This document shows, piece by piece, positions 6,346 through 13,250 of a DNA stretch of 64,000 nucleotides. The position numbers were made by a program, and so were the translations under genes. Position 1 is the stretch's first letter. The number at the start of each line of letters is the position of its first letter. The notes beneath the pieces are model-generated. The model saw only the letters and a list, made by a program, of their open reading frames with translations, had not been told where the DNA came from and searched no databases. Source of the stretch: a virus; IMG/VR virus record IMGVR_UViG_3300025759_000063, positions 48,202 through 112,201 of that record, one strand, 5' to 3'.

Positions 6346-6683
6346 TAACCCTTACTCATCATGGAAAGTGCAGCATCCTGAGTGGTGCTATCTTGTGGCA
6401 GTTGTACTTTGCGAGCACAATCAATTGCATCAGCAAAGTTATCGAAACTACCGAAGTTCTTTTGATTGCCAACCCAGCAACCTTTGTACTCATAGATCAT
6501 TGCTTCGACAGAGAATACATCGACTTTGGTATCACGATTCACACCGTGCTTAATATAAACTTTTCCATCATTTCGAGTGTACTTATCAAAGGTGTTAGAC
6601 TTGAAAGTACGGGAGAAATCAGTCACAAACTCAGAGGTGAGATCAGTATTCTGAGCGAAGAGATTAGCAAAGTGAATTGTCAT
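6342..6683 (-). CDS. Hypothetical protein (113 aa)
   Basis: 113 residues: MTIHFANLFAQNTDLTSEFV, a beta-rich middle (GKVYIKHGVN, KVDVFSVEAMIYEY) and a GCWVGNQKNFGSFDNFADAI segment. No known domain recognised. The stop codon TGA lies inside element copy 4, and element copy 5 lies 24 nt before the ATG, so it is probably monocistronic. Confidence 0.8.
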   Translation of the reverse strand: MTIHFANLFAQNTDLTSEFVTDFSRTFKSNTFDKYTRNDGKVYIKHGVNRDTKVDVFSVEAMIYEYKGCWVGNQKNFGSFDNFADAIDCARKVQLPQDSTTQDAALSMMSKGY

Positions 6684-6706
6684 TTTTGAATTTCGTTTGA
6701 ACCTTA

Positions 6707-6734
6707 CACTACTGGTACACTTTAAGTGGCTCAG
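6707..6734 (-). promoter_or_regulatory. 28-bp intercistronic promoter-like element, copy 5
   Basis: A consensus copy with TGTAAG -10, 7 nt after the upstream stop and 24 nt before the next ATG. Confidence 0.75.
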
Positions 6735-6740
6735 TAGACA

Positions 6741-6983
6741 TTAGAGAGTGAACGTTTGCTCTACAATCACATCAAAATCTTCCGTCATTTTGACATAATT
6801 CCACTCACCAATATCCTCTCCTTCTTGATAACAATGAATCAGATCATTTGCATCAGTCTTGACATAACAACCATCATCAAAGTTATCCTCATCGAGAACA
6901 TAACCAGATGCAATCAGTGCTTCAGTAAAAGTCATTTTGTTGTGAAGATAAGTCTTAATCAGTGACATTTTTTCGTTATTCAT
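6741..6983 (-). CDS. Small acidic protein (80 aa)
   Basis: 80 residues: MNNEKMSLIKTYLHNKMTF, then DEDNFDDGCYVKTDANDLIH. Very acidic centre. The start overlaps the previous stop (ATGA), so it is translationally coupled. Function unknown. Confidence 0.75.
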   Translation of the reverse strand: MNNEKMSLIKTYLHNKMTFTEALIASGYVLDEDNFDDGCYVKTDANDLIHCYQEGEDIGEWNYVKMTEDFDVIVEQTFTL

Positions 6984-7327
6984 CGGAGATAAAGAAACCC
7001 ACCGTATTGATCACAAATAGTGGGATTCTCAGTGAGTTGCTCAACATAGAATCGAATACCCTTTGCAGGTGCTTTTACACTGGCAGGTTTGTAACATGCA
7101 CCAGTGTTATTCTCCACAAACATATATGCAGAGCGTCCATGTTTACGTTCACCACCAGAGACCAAATAAGTCATCAGTTTGATGTACTTACGACCGAAAT
7201 CTGCTTCGACTTGGTAATAAGTATCATGACCAGATTCGATGGCATTAACTTTCCATTGGTCATTCAATTGCTCAATCAGAGTATCAACAAGGAACTCAGA
7301 TTTGGTTTGATTCAGAATAGCAGACAT
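6980..7327 (-). CDS. Conserved protein with RKYIKL...SAYMFV...ASVKAPAKG pattern (115 aa)
   Basis: Start taken at ATG 7325-7327. The C-terminal half carries a beta-rich core, FGRKYIKLMTYL, GRSAYMFVENNTG and SVKAPAKGIRF, recurrent in short phage proteins that may bind nucleic acid or act as single-domain regulators (inference only). The stop overlaps the next ATG. A start 16 codons upstream is possible but lacks support. Confidence 0.75.
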   Translation of the reverse strand: MSAILNQTKSEFLVDTLIEQLNDQWKVNAIESGHDTYYQVEADFGRKYIKLMTYLVSGGERKHGRSAYMFVENNTGACYKPASVKAPAKGIRFYVEQLTENPTICDQYGGFLYLR

Positions 7328-7364
7328 TTTCTTTTGATTATAATTTAAGTGTTGAATTGTGCAA

Positions 7365-7616
7365 TCAGCAGGCACAGGTAAGTGCAGAATTGAACAGTTG
7401 CGGTTCGGTGTGCATATCAGTCACAATGTAACCATAACCCTCAACACGGGAATCTACCTCATACTGGAAATCTTTCTTGGTAATGTAGCGAATAGATTGC
7501 TTGCAGTTAGAGAAAGTCAGAATCTTGAGAATATGACGATTGGAGATAGTTCCATCCGCATACTTTACGGGATAGAAATCAACAATCATGTTAGCATCTT
7601 TGGAAGTGAGTTGCAT
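7365..7616 (-). CDS. Hypothetical protein (83 aa)
   Basis: 83 residues: MQLTSKDANMIVDFYPVKYAD, a basic centre (FSNCKQSIRYITKKDF) and a Cys-containing end (LTCAC). No domain recognised. First gene after element copy 6 (26 nt), followed by the 115-aa gene. Confidence 0.75.
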   Translation of the reverse strand: MQLTSKDANMIVDFYPVKYADGTISNRHILKILTFSNCKQSIRYITKKDFQYEVDSRVEGYGYIVTDMHTEPQLFNSALTCAC

Positions 7617-7641
7617 TTTTCTCCTTTGGGTTTCTGTCTTA

Positions 7642-7669
7642 CACTACTGGAACACTTTAAGGGGCTCAG
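7642..7669 (-). promoter_or_regulatory. 28-bp intercistronic promoter-like element, copy 6
   Basis: A consensus copy with TGTAAG -10, 6 nt after the upstream stop and 26 nt before the next ATG. Confidence 0.75.
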
Positions 7670-7675
7670 TGAGCA

Positions 7676-7819
7676 CTACTTGAAAACTGCTGTGCATCCT
7701 ACAATCTTTGCCTTAGGATTACGTGCTAATGCAGTCTCACGCGCATCCTGATAGTTTACAGCTTCCACAATCTCTGAGAATACCTTACCTGCAACATACA
7801 AATCAACTTTAACTCTCAT
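7676..7819 (-). CDS. Small protein (47 aa)
   Basis: ATG 7817-7819, TAG 7676-7678. MRVKVDLYVAGKVFSEIVEA is followed by YQDARETALARNPKAKIVG and CTAVFK. It has a beta-alpha pattern. The 'A.NP.A.IVG' form is common in tiny phage proteins. Lies 9 nt after the upstream gene and before element copy 6. Function unknown. Confidence 0.75.
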   Translation of the reverse strand: MRVKVDLYVAGKVFSEIVEAVNYQDARETALARNPKAKIVGCTAVFK

Positions 7820-7828
7820 GTGCTTAAA

Positions 7829-8026
7829 TTATAGAGTTTGCCATGATTGTGCTTCCTTGACATCAGAATCATAATACTTCTGCATTATGCTGTCAATGAT
7901 AGGATACCACTCTTCATTAGAACTTGGATACCCACATTCTCTTGCTTCACGAAGAAACCTTAAAATGCAAGTTTCCTCATTAGGAGTAAGGTCAACGCGG
8001 TTCAAACTGTAAGTCCAGATGTTCAT
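7829..8026 (-). CDS. Small protein (65 aa)
   Basis: 65 residues: MNIWTYSLNRVDLTPNEETC, a Cys-containing centre ECGYPSSNEEWYPIID and an acidic tail. Soluble. Three bases separate it from the preceding gene, so it is part of the operon started by element copy 7. Function unknown. Confidence 0.75.
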   Translation of the reverse strand: MNIWTYSLNRVDLTPNEETCILRFLREARECGYPSSNEEWYPIIDSIMQKYYDSDVKEAQSWQTL

Positions 8027-8029
8027 GAT

Positions 8030-8191
8030 TTAGACAGAAGGAGTAACAGAAACTTCTTTAATGTTTAGTCCACAGAGTTGATTGTAGACACGATTATTGA
8101 TAAGGTCACAAGCACGTTTTGCACTCGATTTCTCATACCAAACGGTCACACATCCGTCGTTGGTCTCAACTCGAACTCGATAGTTTTTCAT
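8030..8191 (-). CDS. Small protein (53 aa)
   Basis: Starts MKNYRVRVETNDGCVTVWYE at the ATG 8189-8191, which overlaps the TGA of the preceding 38-aa gene (ATGA). A beta-strand N-terminus is followed by an A/K-rich helix (SSAKRACDLINNRVYN). The longer in-frame start at 8272 would overlap the whole 38-aa gene and is not favoured. Function unknown. Confidence 0.7.
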   Translation of the reverse strand: MKNYRVRVETNDGCVTVWYEKSSAKRACDLINNRVYNQLCGLNIKEVSVTPSV

Positions 8192-8304
8192 ACTTTTGGA
8201 ATTGAATGTGCTTTGTTGATGATTGTAACCCATTCGGTTGGGGGTGATAGTTTGTTGGAAACTTTCACCCACCGACCCTTAAACTTAACGATTGTGTATT
8301 TCAT
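8188..8304 (-). CDS. Very small protein (38 aa)
   Basis: ATG 8302-8304, TGA 8188-8190. MKYTIVKFKGRWVKVSNKLS then PPTEWVTIINKAHSIPKV. It is basic, with short gaps or overlaps on both sides (3 nt after the upstream stop, ATGA with the next). Real by operon packing; function unknown. Confidence 0.6.
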   Translation of the reverse strand: MKYTIVKFKGRWVKVSNKLSPPTEWVTIINKAHSIPKV

Positions 8305-8307
8305 AAA

Positions 8308-8499
8308 TCACCACTCAGTTTGATGTGAACGATAATTCATCAGATAAGTTAGACAATCGTCTGCCTTTTTGAGTTCCTTTTCTTTCTGATACCTATCAGA
8401 GTGATATACACTCAAGCGGTCAACTTCTTTGAGAAGATTGAGTCGAAAGAAAGTGAACTCATCATCAGCAAAAAGTGTGCGGGGGTCTTGTGCTTTCAT
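8308..8499 (-). CDS. Small helical protein (63 aa)
   Basis: 63 residues: MKAQDPRTLFADDEFTFFRL, then a charged helix with SDRYQKEKELKKADDCL and the end NYRSHQTEW. Probably a short helical hairpin. First gene after element copy 7 (19 nt). Function unknown. Confidence 0.75.
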   Translation of the reverse strand: MKAQDPRTLFADDEFTFFRLNLLKEVDRLSVYHSDRYQKEKELKKADDCLTYLMNYRSHQTEW

Positions 8500-8517
8500 G
8501 TTTGAGTATGCTTCTTA

Positions 8518-8545
8518 CACTACTGGGACACTTTAAGGGGCTCAG
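8518..8545 (-). promoter_or_regulatory. 28-bp intercistronic promoter-like element, copy 7
   Basis: A consensus copy with TGTAAG -10, 6 nt after the upstream stop and 19 nt before the next ATG. Confidence 0.75.
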
Positions 8546-8551
8546 TAACTA

Positions 8552-8722
8552 TCAGGCAACTGCATCCTCATCACTCACAAGAGAAAGATCTGGCAGGTTA
8601 TTTACACGCGACTTCATACGGTTGTGCTTAGAAATTGTCCATCCGTTAGCATCAGCATCGTGCAGAACTCCATCTAGTTGACGACGCTCAGATTCGGTGT
8701 GAAAATGCCTTTCTTGGTTCAT
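8552..8722 (-). CDS. Small protein (56 aa)
   Basis: Start at ATG 8720-8722: MNQERHFHTESERRQLDGVL, then NGWTISKHNRMKSRVNNLPDL and an acidic end. It is highly charged and may bind nucleic acid (inference). It has its own sigma70-like promoter 28 nt upstream. The longer in-frame start at 8770 would include that promoter. Confidence 0.65.
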   Translation of the reverse strand: MNQERHFHTESERRQLDGVLHDADANGWTISKHNRMKSRVNNLPDLSLVSDEDAVA

Positions 8723-8749
8723 GATTTCAAATCTCAAGAGAACATAAAG

Positions 8750-8778
8750 ATTGTACCAGATTTTATTCACTCTGGCAA
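8750..8778 (-). promoter_or_regulatory. Sigma70-type promoter
   Basis: Minus strand TTGCCA (8773-8778), 17-bp spacer, TACAAT (8750-8755). This is a good host-type promoter upstream of the 56-aa gene, in a short gap between genes. Confidence 0.6.
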
Positions 8779-8787
8779 TGGTAGCTT

Positions 8788-9045
8788 TTACCTACCGCAA
8801 GGCACCTCTTCGTACCACGTTCTGACATAACCAGGACGCCATCTGTTGCCAGGAACATATTCTTCTCTGCGAATACGTTTGATACAATATCTGTGATAGA
8901 AGTGGTCTCTGTAATTATCACGCTTTCTTTCATGGCGATGATCACTATCCTCATGAACAAATGGCTCCCAGAACTGTTGCCAGGTGATAGCATTTGCAGG
9001 GATGGGAGAGAGTGCTAAGAGCACAGCAGTTAGTAACAGTTTCAT
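8788..9045 (-). CDS. Small exported protein with signal peptide (85 aa)
   Basis: Start at ATG 9043-9045. A clear Sec signal peptide: MKLLLTAVLLALSPIPANA, with likely cleavage after ANA (residues 17-19). The mature part begins ITWQQFWEPFVHED and is very basic and His/Arg/Tyr-rich (RHERKRDNYRDHFYHRY), with two Cys near the end (C56, C83). Predicted to act in the periplasm or thylakoid lumen. Similar exported small 'FWEPF' proteins occur in cyanophages. Function unknown. Confidence 0.8.
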   Translation of the reverse strand: MKLLLTAVLLALSPIPANAITWQQFWEPFVHEDSDHRHERKRDNYRDHFYHRYCIKRIRREEYVPGNRWRPGYVRTWYEEVPCGR

Positions 9046-9067
9046 GGTTAAAATAGACTCCATTTAT

Positions 9068-9970
9068 TTAACTCCAAACCTTTTCCATGTTGAAGTTTGC
9101 ATAACTAAACTCTTCACGGTCAACAACCTTGAAAGTCCCATAATTGTTAGAGATAACATAACCTTCATGGCAAACAAACGTATTACCAATCATACAAGCA
9201 ATGTCATCGGTTTCTTTAATGAACAAGAACAAATCATCCTTCATAGATGCAACCAACTTCCAAAGCCGTAGCAGGTTGATGTCACATTCACATTTTTCTG
9301 CAATTTCATCCTCAACAATGGGTTGACCCTCACGGATGCAGGCATTGATTGCTTTTTTGATTTGTGTTGCCTTGCGAGCACTTACAAAATCACATAGAGT
9401 GGACATTTGACGGGCAAATGCTGCAACATCTGCCAAATCTTCACGGTATGGGTTTAACTCAACCTCGGGTTGAATAAACAGACAATTTTGGGTGCTGGGA
9501 AGGTCAAGAACCAAAGGATAAGCATCAACCTCACGCAAATCATTCCCACCACTATAAACAGTGTGTGGGGCTACAATTATATCTTGAGAGATAAACTCTG
9601 GGAAGACATATGTCAAAGTGTTGGGGCGATAGGTATCAGAACCACCGACACCAATCCAATCACCTTGGACAATAGTTTTGGTGCGAGGAAGATACTTAAA
9701 GCAAAGATGCAGAATATCTGCAACTCTACCCTCATAGAACTTATCAATCTCCCGATGAGAATGTGCAATCTTGATTTTTACTTTGTTAAAGGCACTTTTT
9801 GTAGCCACAAACCATTTCCCATTTGCAGGATTTGTTCCCCAAACCAAGCTAGGACTCCCATCAATTTTTGTGCTGATGATAGAATCAGGGTCCGAGAACC
9901 AATCAAGAACCGAAAGGTCACCCGTTAGGATAGAATCTTCTACGTGTTCAAGGTGGATATTTTGTGCCAT
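9068..9970 (-). CDS. RNA/DNA ligase-like nucleotidyltransferase (DUF6267-like)
   Basis: A 300-residue protein with covalent-nucleotidyltransferase motifs. Motif I is KIDGSPSLVW (Lys about residue 35); near the C-terminus, HEGYVIS resembles motif IV and FKVVDREEF motif V. This is the plan of ATP-dependent RNA/DNA ligases and related phage proteins (DUF6267). The spacing between motif I and IV is longer than in a minimal ligase core, and motif III is not clear. Likely role: nucleic-acid end repair, or an AMP-ylating relative. Start taken at ATG 9968-9970 rather than the preceding TTG. Element copy 8 lies 17 nt upstream. Confidence 0.7.
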   Translation of the reverse strand: MAQNIHLEHVEDSILTGDLSVLDWFSDPDSIISTKIDGSPSLVWGTNPANGKWFVATKSAFNKVKIKIAHSHREIDKFYEGRVADILHLCFKYLPRTKTIVQGDWIGVGGSDTYRPNTLTYVFPEFISQDIIVAPHTVYSGGNDLREVDAYPLVLDLPSTQNCLFIQPEVELNPYREDLADVAAFARQMSTLCDFVSARKATQIKKAINACIREGQPIVEDEIAEKCECDINLLRLWKLVASMKDDLFLFIKETDDIACMIGNTFVCHEGYVISNNYGTFKVVDREEFSYANFNMEKVWS

Positions 9971-9986
9971 CAATTTACCATCGCTA

Positions 9987-10014
9987 CACTACTAGGACAC
10001 TTTAAGGGGCTCAG
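9987..10014 (-). promoter_or_regulatory. 28-bp intercistronic promoter-like element, copy 8
   Basis: The TGA of ACTGAGCC is the stop of the upstream endonuclease-like gene; -10 is TGTAGC. The next ATG is 17 nt away. Confidence 0.7.
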
Positions 10015-10478
10015 ATAGAAACAATCTCTTTAATGTAATAGGTGGAAGAATTGTAGCATTCATATTGCTTTTCTTTCTTATACTTTGTCCGATGAACTAT
10101 TGCTTTAATATTACTATATGTGTGACCCTTATTGCGTGCCCAAGTTGATAACTGCTTTACAATTTCTTCTGTCCCATCTCTAAAAATTATCTTATAAGTC
10201 TTTGCGTTAGGATTATTTTCTTTTAGTTGTTTTAGGTTTGCCTTTTTACCCTCTTCACTATGAACATTCACCCGTCCTCTATACCAACCATCTGGGATTT
10301 CATCACATTTGACCATCTTATTATCTGTTCCATTTGTTATCCAAATCTTACCTTTATTTGGAGGTGGTATATTCATTTCTTGTGGTGACAATAGCTCATA
10401 ATCATCTTCCATCAAGATGAAATCTTTTCCAGATACGTTGAAACATTCGTTCAACGATTGAACGCTTACTTTATTCAT
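10011..10478 (-). CDS. Homing-endonuclease-associated protein (DNA-binding module type)
   Basis: 155 residues. The centre KGKIWITNGTDNKMV...EIPDGWYRGR matches the short DNA-binding module that recurs in phage HNH/GIY-YIG homing endonucleases and their free-standing derivatives. The C-terminal half (ARNKGHTYSNIKAIVHRT) looks like a helix-turn-helix. No HNH or GIY-YIG catalytic motif is visible, so it may be a degenerate or regulatory derivative. Its stop codon lies in element copy 8. An exact late promoter lies 23 nt upstream, and an unusual inverted-repeat/terminator structure precedes it. Confidence 0.65.
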   Translation of the reverse strand: MNKVSVQSLNECFNVSGKDFILMEDDYELLSPQEMNIPPPNKGKIWITNGTDNKMVKCDEIPDGWYRGRVNVHSEEGKKANLKQLKENNPNAKTYKIIFRDGTEEIVKQLSTWARNKGHTYSNIKAIVHRTKYKKEKQYECYNSSTYYIKEIVSI

Positions 10479-10500
10479 TCTGCTTTATGTGTCGCAGTAT

Positions 10501-10508
10501 TATTTATA
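10501..10508 (-). promoter_or_regulatory. Late promoter (TATAAATA)
   Basis: Exact T4-type late promoter, 23 nt upstream of the endonuclease-like gene. Confidence 0.75.
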
Positions 10509-10509
10509 C

Positions 10510-10533
10510 AAGAAAAGGGGCATTTCTGCCCCC
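10510..10533 (-). terminator. Rho-independent terminator
   Basis: Minus strand GGGGC-AGAAAT-GCCCC followed by TTTTCTT. Terminates transcription from the CAAD-like gene before the late promoter of the next gene. Confidence 0.8.
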
Positions 10534-10568
10534 ATTCTCTTTGCTTAGTTGCGACACATAAGCATCAT

Positions 10569-10576
10569 TATTTATA
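10569..10576 (-). promoter_or_regulatory. Second late-promoter word (TATAAATA)
   Basis: Exact match directly after the CAAD-like stop codon. It would fire into the terminator, so it may be a relic of duplication together with the inverted repeat. Confidence 0.4.
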
Positions 10577-10870
10577 TCACTCAACAATGTCGTTGTAAGT
10601 ATTTTGAACTTTACCAACAAACTCTTGACGCTGTTCGGGAGTCAGAAGATTGTTGCGAACAAAATTAATCAAAGTGAAAAGTCCAACAAGTTGCATTATA
10701 CCATTGAACACAGGAATTGCATCCACAACCATCACAACCTCATGAATTATCAGTTGTGCAACAATTACAACAAAGAGAATAGTTGCGGAGATTCCAACTT
10801 TTTTGAGAACATCGTTGGTAACATTCTCATTGACGAAGGTCTTGATTTGTGCGATTTTGTCGTTCATCAT
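10577..10870 (-). CDS. CAAD/CURT1-like membrane protein
   Basis: 97 residues with two hydrophobic segments (ATILFVVIVAQLIIHEVVMVV about 29-49; NGIMQLVGLFTLINFVRNNL about 56-75) and a C-terminal amphipathic helix (TPEQRQEFVGKVQNTYNDI). The combination 'IP...G...LVG....NFVR..LL.PE.RQE....V' is the pattern of the cyanobacterial CAAD domain, the same fold as thylakoid CURT1, which tethers proteins to or bends thylakoid membranes. Length and topology fit the family. Host-derived; role during infection (thylakoid remodelling or anchoring) is inferred. Element copy 9 is upstream, a terminator downstream. Confidence 0.7.
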   Translation of the reverse strand: MMNDKIAQIKTFVNENVTNDVLKKVGISATILFVVIVAQLIIHEVVMVVDAIPVFNGIMQLVGLFTLINFVRNNLLTPEQRQEFVGKVQNTYNDIVE

Positions 10871-10912
10871 TTCAAAAGTTTAATAGTTTTTGTGGGAGCA
10901 GTGTGCTCCTCA

Positions 10913-10940
10913 CACTACTGGAACACTTTAAGGGGCTCAG
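10913..10940 (-). promoter_or_regulatory. 28-bp intercistronic promoter-like element, copy 9
   Basis: The TGA of ACTGAGCC is the dam stop codon; -10 is TGTGAG. The next ATG (CAAD-like gene) is 43 nt away. Confidence 0.7.
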
Positions 10941-11755
10941 TAGACAGCAATCAATTCATTTGCTTTCTTTCTACTTCCACCATTTGCTGCAATAGTTCTA
11001 GACACTTGAATTGGATAGATTGTGGCATTTTTGTATAGTTCTCTGGTGATGGAAACGTCATTATTAGATACAATCACTTTAATACCCTTTGCAGCAAGAG
11101 ATTCTGCAAGTTGTGCTAGTTTAACCTGCTGGTCTGATGTAAACCCATCAGTCGCATAGCTTGTGAAGTTTGATGTATCAGATGCAGGAACATATGGTGG
11201 GTCAAAATAGACAACATCACCTGCTTCCAAATCTTCATAAAGAGATAAATCTTCAAATGAAAGTGATGTGAACCGCACCAATTGTTTGGTGAGGAAATAC
11301 ATCCTAAATTTCATCATCTCTTCAGATGGACAAGTTGGTTTTTCATATTTACCAAAAGGAACATTAAATCCACCATTTTTATTGTATCTTGACAGTCCAT
11401 TAAAGCAGTGGCGATTCAAATAGATGAATAGTCTTGCCCTTTCTTTAGAATCTGTTGATTGATTGAAGTGTTCTCTCAAATCAAGATATGACTCTTTAGT
11501 ATTATTCTCTGGAATGAACAGTTCTTTACAATACTGAATAAAACTATCCTCATTTGGATCTAACAAATTCTGATAAATTGCCACCAAATCTTTATTCACA
11601 TCATTGAGAATATACTGCTCTGCTGATGTGTTCAGTGCAACAGCAAGGCTCCCACCAAAGGGTTCACAATAACGCTTTGGACTACCAATATGGGGAGTAA
11701 GATGGGGAAGGACTCTATATTTGTTTCCTGCCCACTTTAGAAAGGGTTTATGCAT
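10937..11755 (-). CDS. dam: DNA adenine methyltransferase (Dam, D12 class)
   Basis: 272 residues with all D12-class motifs in order: SAM-binding FLKWAGNK (5-12), EPFGGS (31-36), ILNDVNKDL (49-57) and catalytic DPPY (185-188). Full length for a T4/E. coli Dam-type enzyme, expected to methylate adenine in GATC. It overlaps the upstream 467-aa gene by 8 nt, so both share the sigma70 promoter at 13219-13247; a MutH/Sau3AI-like nuclease gene lies just beyond. Likely protects phage DNA from GATC cleavage by host or phage enzymes. Confidence 0.93.
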   Translation of the reverse strand: MHKPFLKWAGNKYRVLPHLTPHIGSPKRYCEPFGGSLAVALNTSAEQYILNDVNKDLVAIYQNLLDPNEDSFIQYCKELFIPENNTKESYLDLREHFNQSTDSKERARLFIYLNRHCFNGLSRYNKNGGFNVPFGKYEKPTCPSEEMMKFRMYFLTKQLVRFTSLSFEDLSLYEDLEAGDVVYFDPPYVPASDTSNFTSYATDGFTSDQQVKLAQLAESLAAKGIKVIVSNNDVSITRELYKNATIYPIQVSRTIAANGGSRKKANELIAVY

Positions 11756-13151
11756 ACAAATAATTTTTTAGAATAACACGGAGTGTAGTATGTGTTCCTG
11801 TTTTCTTGATACTACCAAGTTTAATAAGATCACTAGCAGAAGAAAGATAACAATTTCTTGGATACTCAAACTCATTAGTATTATCGCACCATTCATTCAA
11901 ATCTTCAAGTGTAAAAGATTTTTTAAGTCCATTCTGCATAGCATAAATGAACACCAGACGCAGGAAATTCAGTTCCTTATACATGTGCTCATTTCTATTT
12001 TTAGAGCCCAAAATGTTAGCACCACCATTAACATAGATGTTATGGTCACAGACATCTGCATTTTTACCAGCATCTCTTTCAATGTAAAAGAGTTCCCACA
12101 AAATCCAATCAATGGCAGTCAATCGTAGTTTCCAAACATCTGCGGCACGATTACGAATCCAGGAAGAAAAATTCTTTTCTCCTTGCCAGTTGATTGTAGA
12201 ACCATTGCGAACTTTGTTTCTACCAAACAATTTGTCTTGCCAATAATCTTCAACATTACTATCTTTGATGATTTTAATCTCAGAAATAAGTTGATTCAAA
12301 AACTGATTAAAATATGGTGCCTTACCATTCATATATGCTGCTGTCATGTCAACACAGAGAGCACGATAGATTTTGCTATACGTTGACCCGTTGTTGATAA
12401 TTTGAGAAGTTATTGCAGGTACATTTTCAAAAACAGGTAGATATGGTTTCACGACATCTGTCATTGTATCTACATCTTTAGGAACAGTATTATTGTCAAT
12501 CAAACTGATAGGTCCGTCCATGTCATTTAGCAACCATGGAGTTAAATTTGATTGTCCAGTTGTTGCATTTAAGTAACCGAAACCATTCAGAACAGAGGTA
12601 TAGTTATCGTTCTTAGATTTACCAGATGCAGTATGATCAATGGTACGATAAATTCGATTATATTCATCGTTGCTAGAAATTAGAACAATTTCATATCGAA
12701 GTGTTGATTCTGCCTCAGGAACACAATCTGAGAGAAGATAATCCTTTGGAATATCTAACTCACCATTAAGAAGTTTGCATAGGGTAACAATAAGAGTGTT
12801 ACCATTCATCTGCTTAGGTGTCCATGCTTTAAAAGTATTGCCAAAATTATCTACAAAATCAGTGGTTGAAACCACTATCATATTTTCACGATTTGCTGTG
12901 TCATGATTATAAAGAACATATCTTCCATTCTCATCTTTCTGTAAGAAGTAAGTTCGATAAACATCACCTTCTGCCCTGTCTTCGCTATTTCTTTGAAGTG
13001 AAACTGGGTCTAAAACTTTGCTGTAAGAAGTGCCTCTTTTCTCAACCAATCCATTATAGAAAGGGAGATTTACATGGTTAGAGGATTCTCCATTTTCGTG
13101 TATTTGTTTTGCGAGCAGCACAATTTGCTCGATAAGAGTTTGAGTCAACAT
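11748..13151 (-). CDS. Unrecognised 467-aa protein co-expressed with Dam
   Basis: Start at ATG 13149-13151, which has a Shine-Dalgarno (GGAG, 9 nt); an in-frame start 11 codons upstream has none. 467 residues, mixed alpha/beta, soluble. The middle (DEYNRIYRTIDHTASGKSKN) faintly recalls the 'F..ID.G..R...D' segment of phage ParB-like proteins, but no catalytic motif is convincing. The C-terminal third is helical (SWIRNRAADVWKLRL, AIDWILWELFYIERDAG). Coupled to dam by an 8-nt overlap, with a near-consensus sigma70 promoter, so it is an early gene. A role in DNA modification, restriction or anti-defence is inferred from context only. Confidence 0.85.
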   Translation of the reverse strand: MLTQTLIEQIVLLAKQIHENGESSNHVNLPFYNGLVEKRGTSYSKVLDPVSLQRNSEDRAEGDVYRTYFLQKDENGRYVLYNHDTANRENMIVVSTTDFVDNFGNTFKAWTPKQMNGNTLIVTLCKLLNGELDIPKDYLLSDCVPEAESTLRYEIVLISSNDEYNRIYRTIDHTASGKSKNDNYTSVLNGFGYLNATTGQSNLTPWLLNDMDGPISLIDNNTVPKDVDTMTDVVKPYLPVFENVPAITSQIINNGSTYSKIYRALCVDMTAAYMNGKAPYFNQFLNQLISEIKIIKDSNVEDYWQDKLFGRNKVRNGSTINWQGEKNFSSWIRNRAADVWKLRLTAIDWILWELFYIERDAGKNADVCDHNIYVNGGANILGSKNRNEHMYKELNFLRLVFIYAMQNGLKKSFTLEDLNEWCDNTNEFEYPRNCYLSSASDLIKLGSIKKTGTHTTLRVILKNYLYA

Positions 13152-13218
13152 AGATTTTCTCCGTGTATAGATTTGGAGTGTCAAAACGGGTATAGATTTG
13201 TTTTGACTGAACTTATTT

Positions 13219-13247
13219 AGTATAAACTATTTTCAGTTAGTTGTCAA
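13219..13247 (-). promoter_or_regulatory. Sigma70 promoter for the 467-aa gene and dam
   Basis: Minus strand TTGACA (13242-13247), 17-bp spacer, TATACT (13219-13224). Near-consensus, about 60 nt of leader before the ATG. Confidence 0.85.
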
Positions 13248-13250
13248 CTA

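Larger units (their letters stand above)
10485..10561. repeat. 12-bp perfect inverted repeat flanking a terminator
   Basis: TTATGTGTCGCA at 10485-10496 and its exact inverse TGCGACACATAA at 10550-10561, 53 bp apart, enclosing a rho-independent terminator and a late promoter. Late-promoter words also flank both arms. Confidence 0.8.

Noticed and set aside
13214-13220. CTAAATA late-promoter variant before the 467-aa gene
   Set aside because: It overlaps the -10 of a near-consensus sigma70 promoter, so the match is probably incidental.
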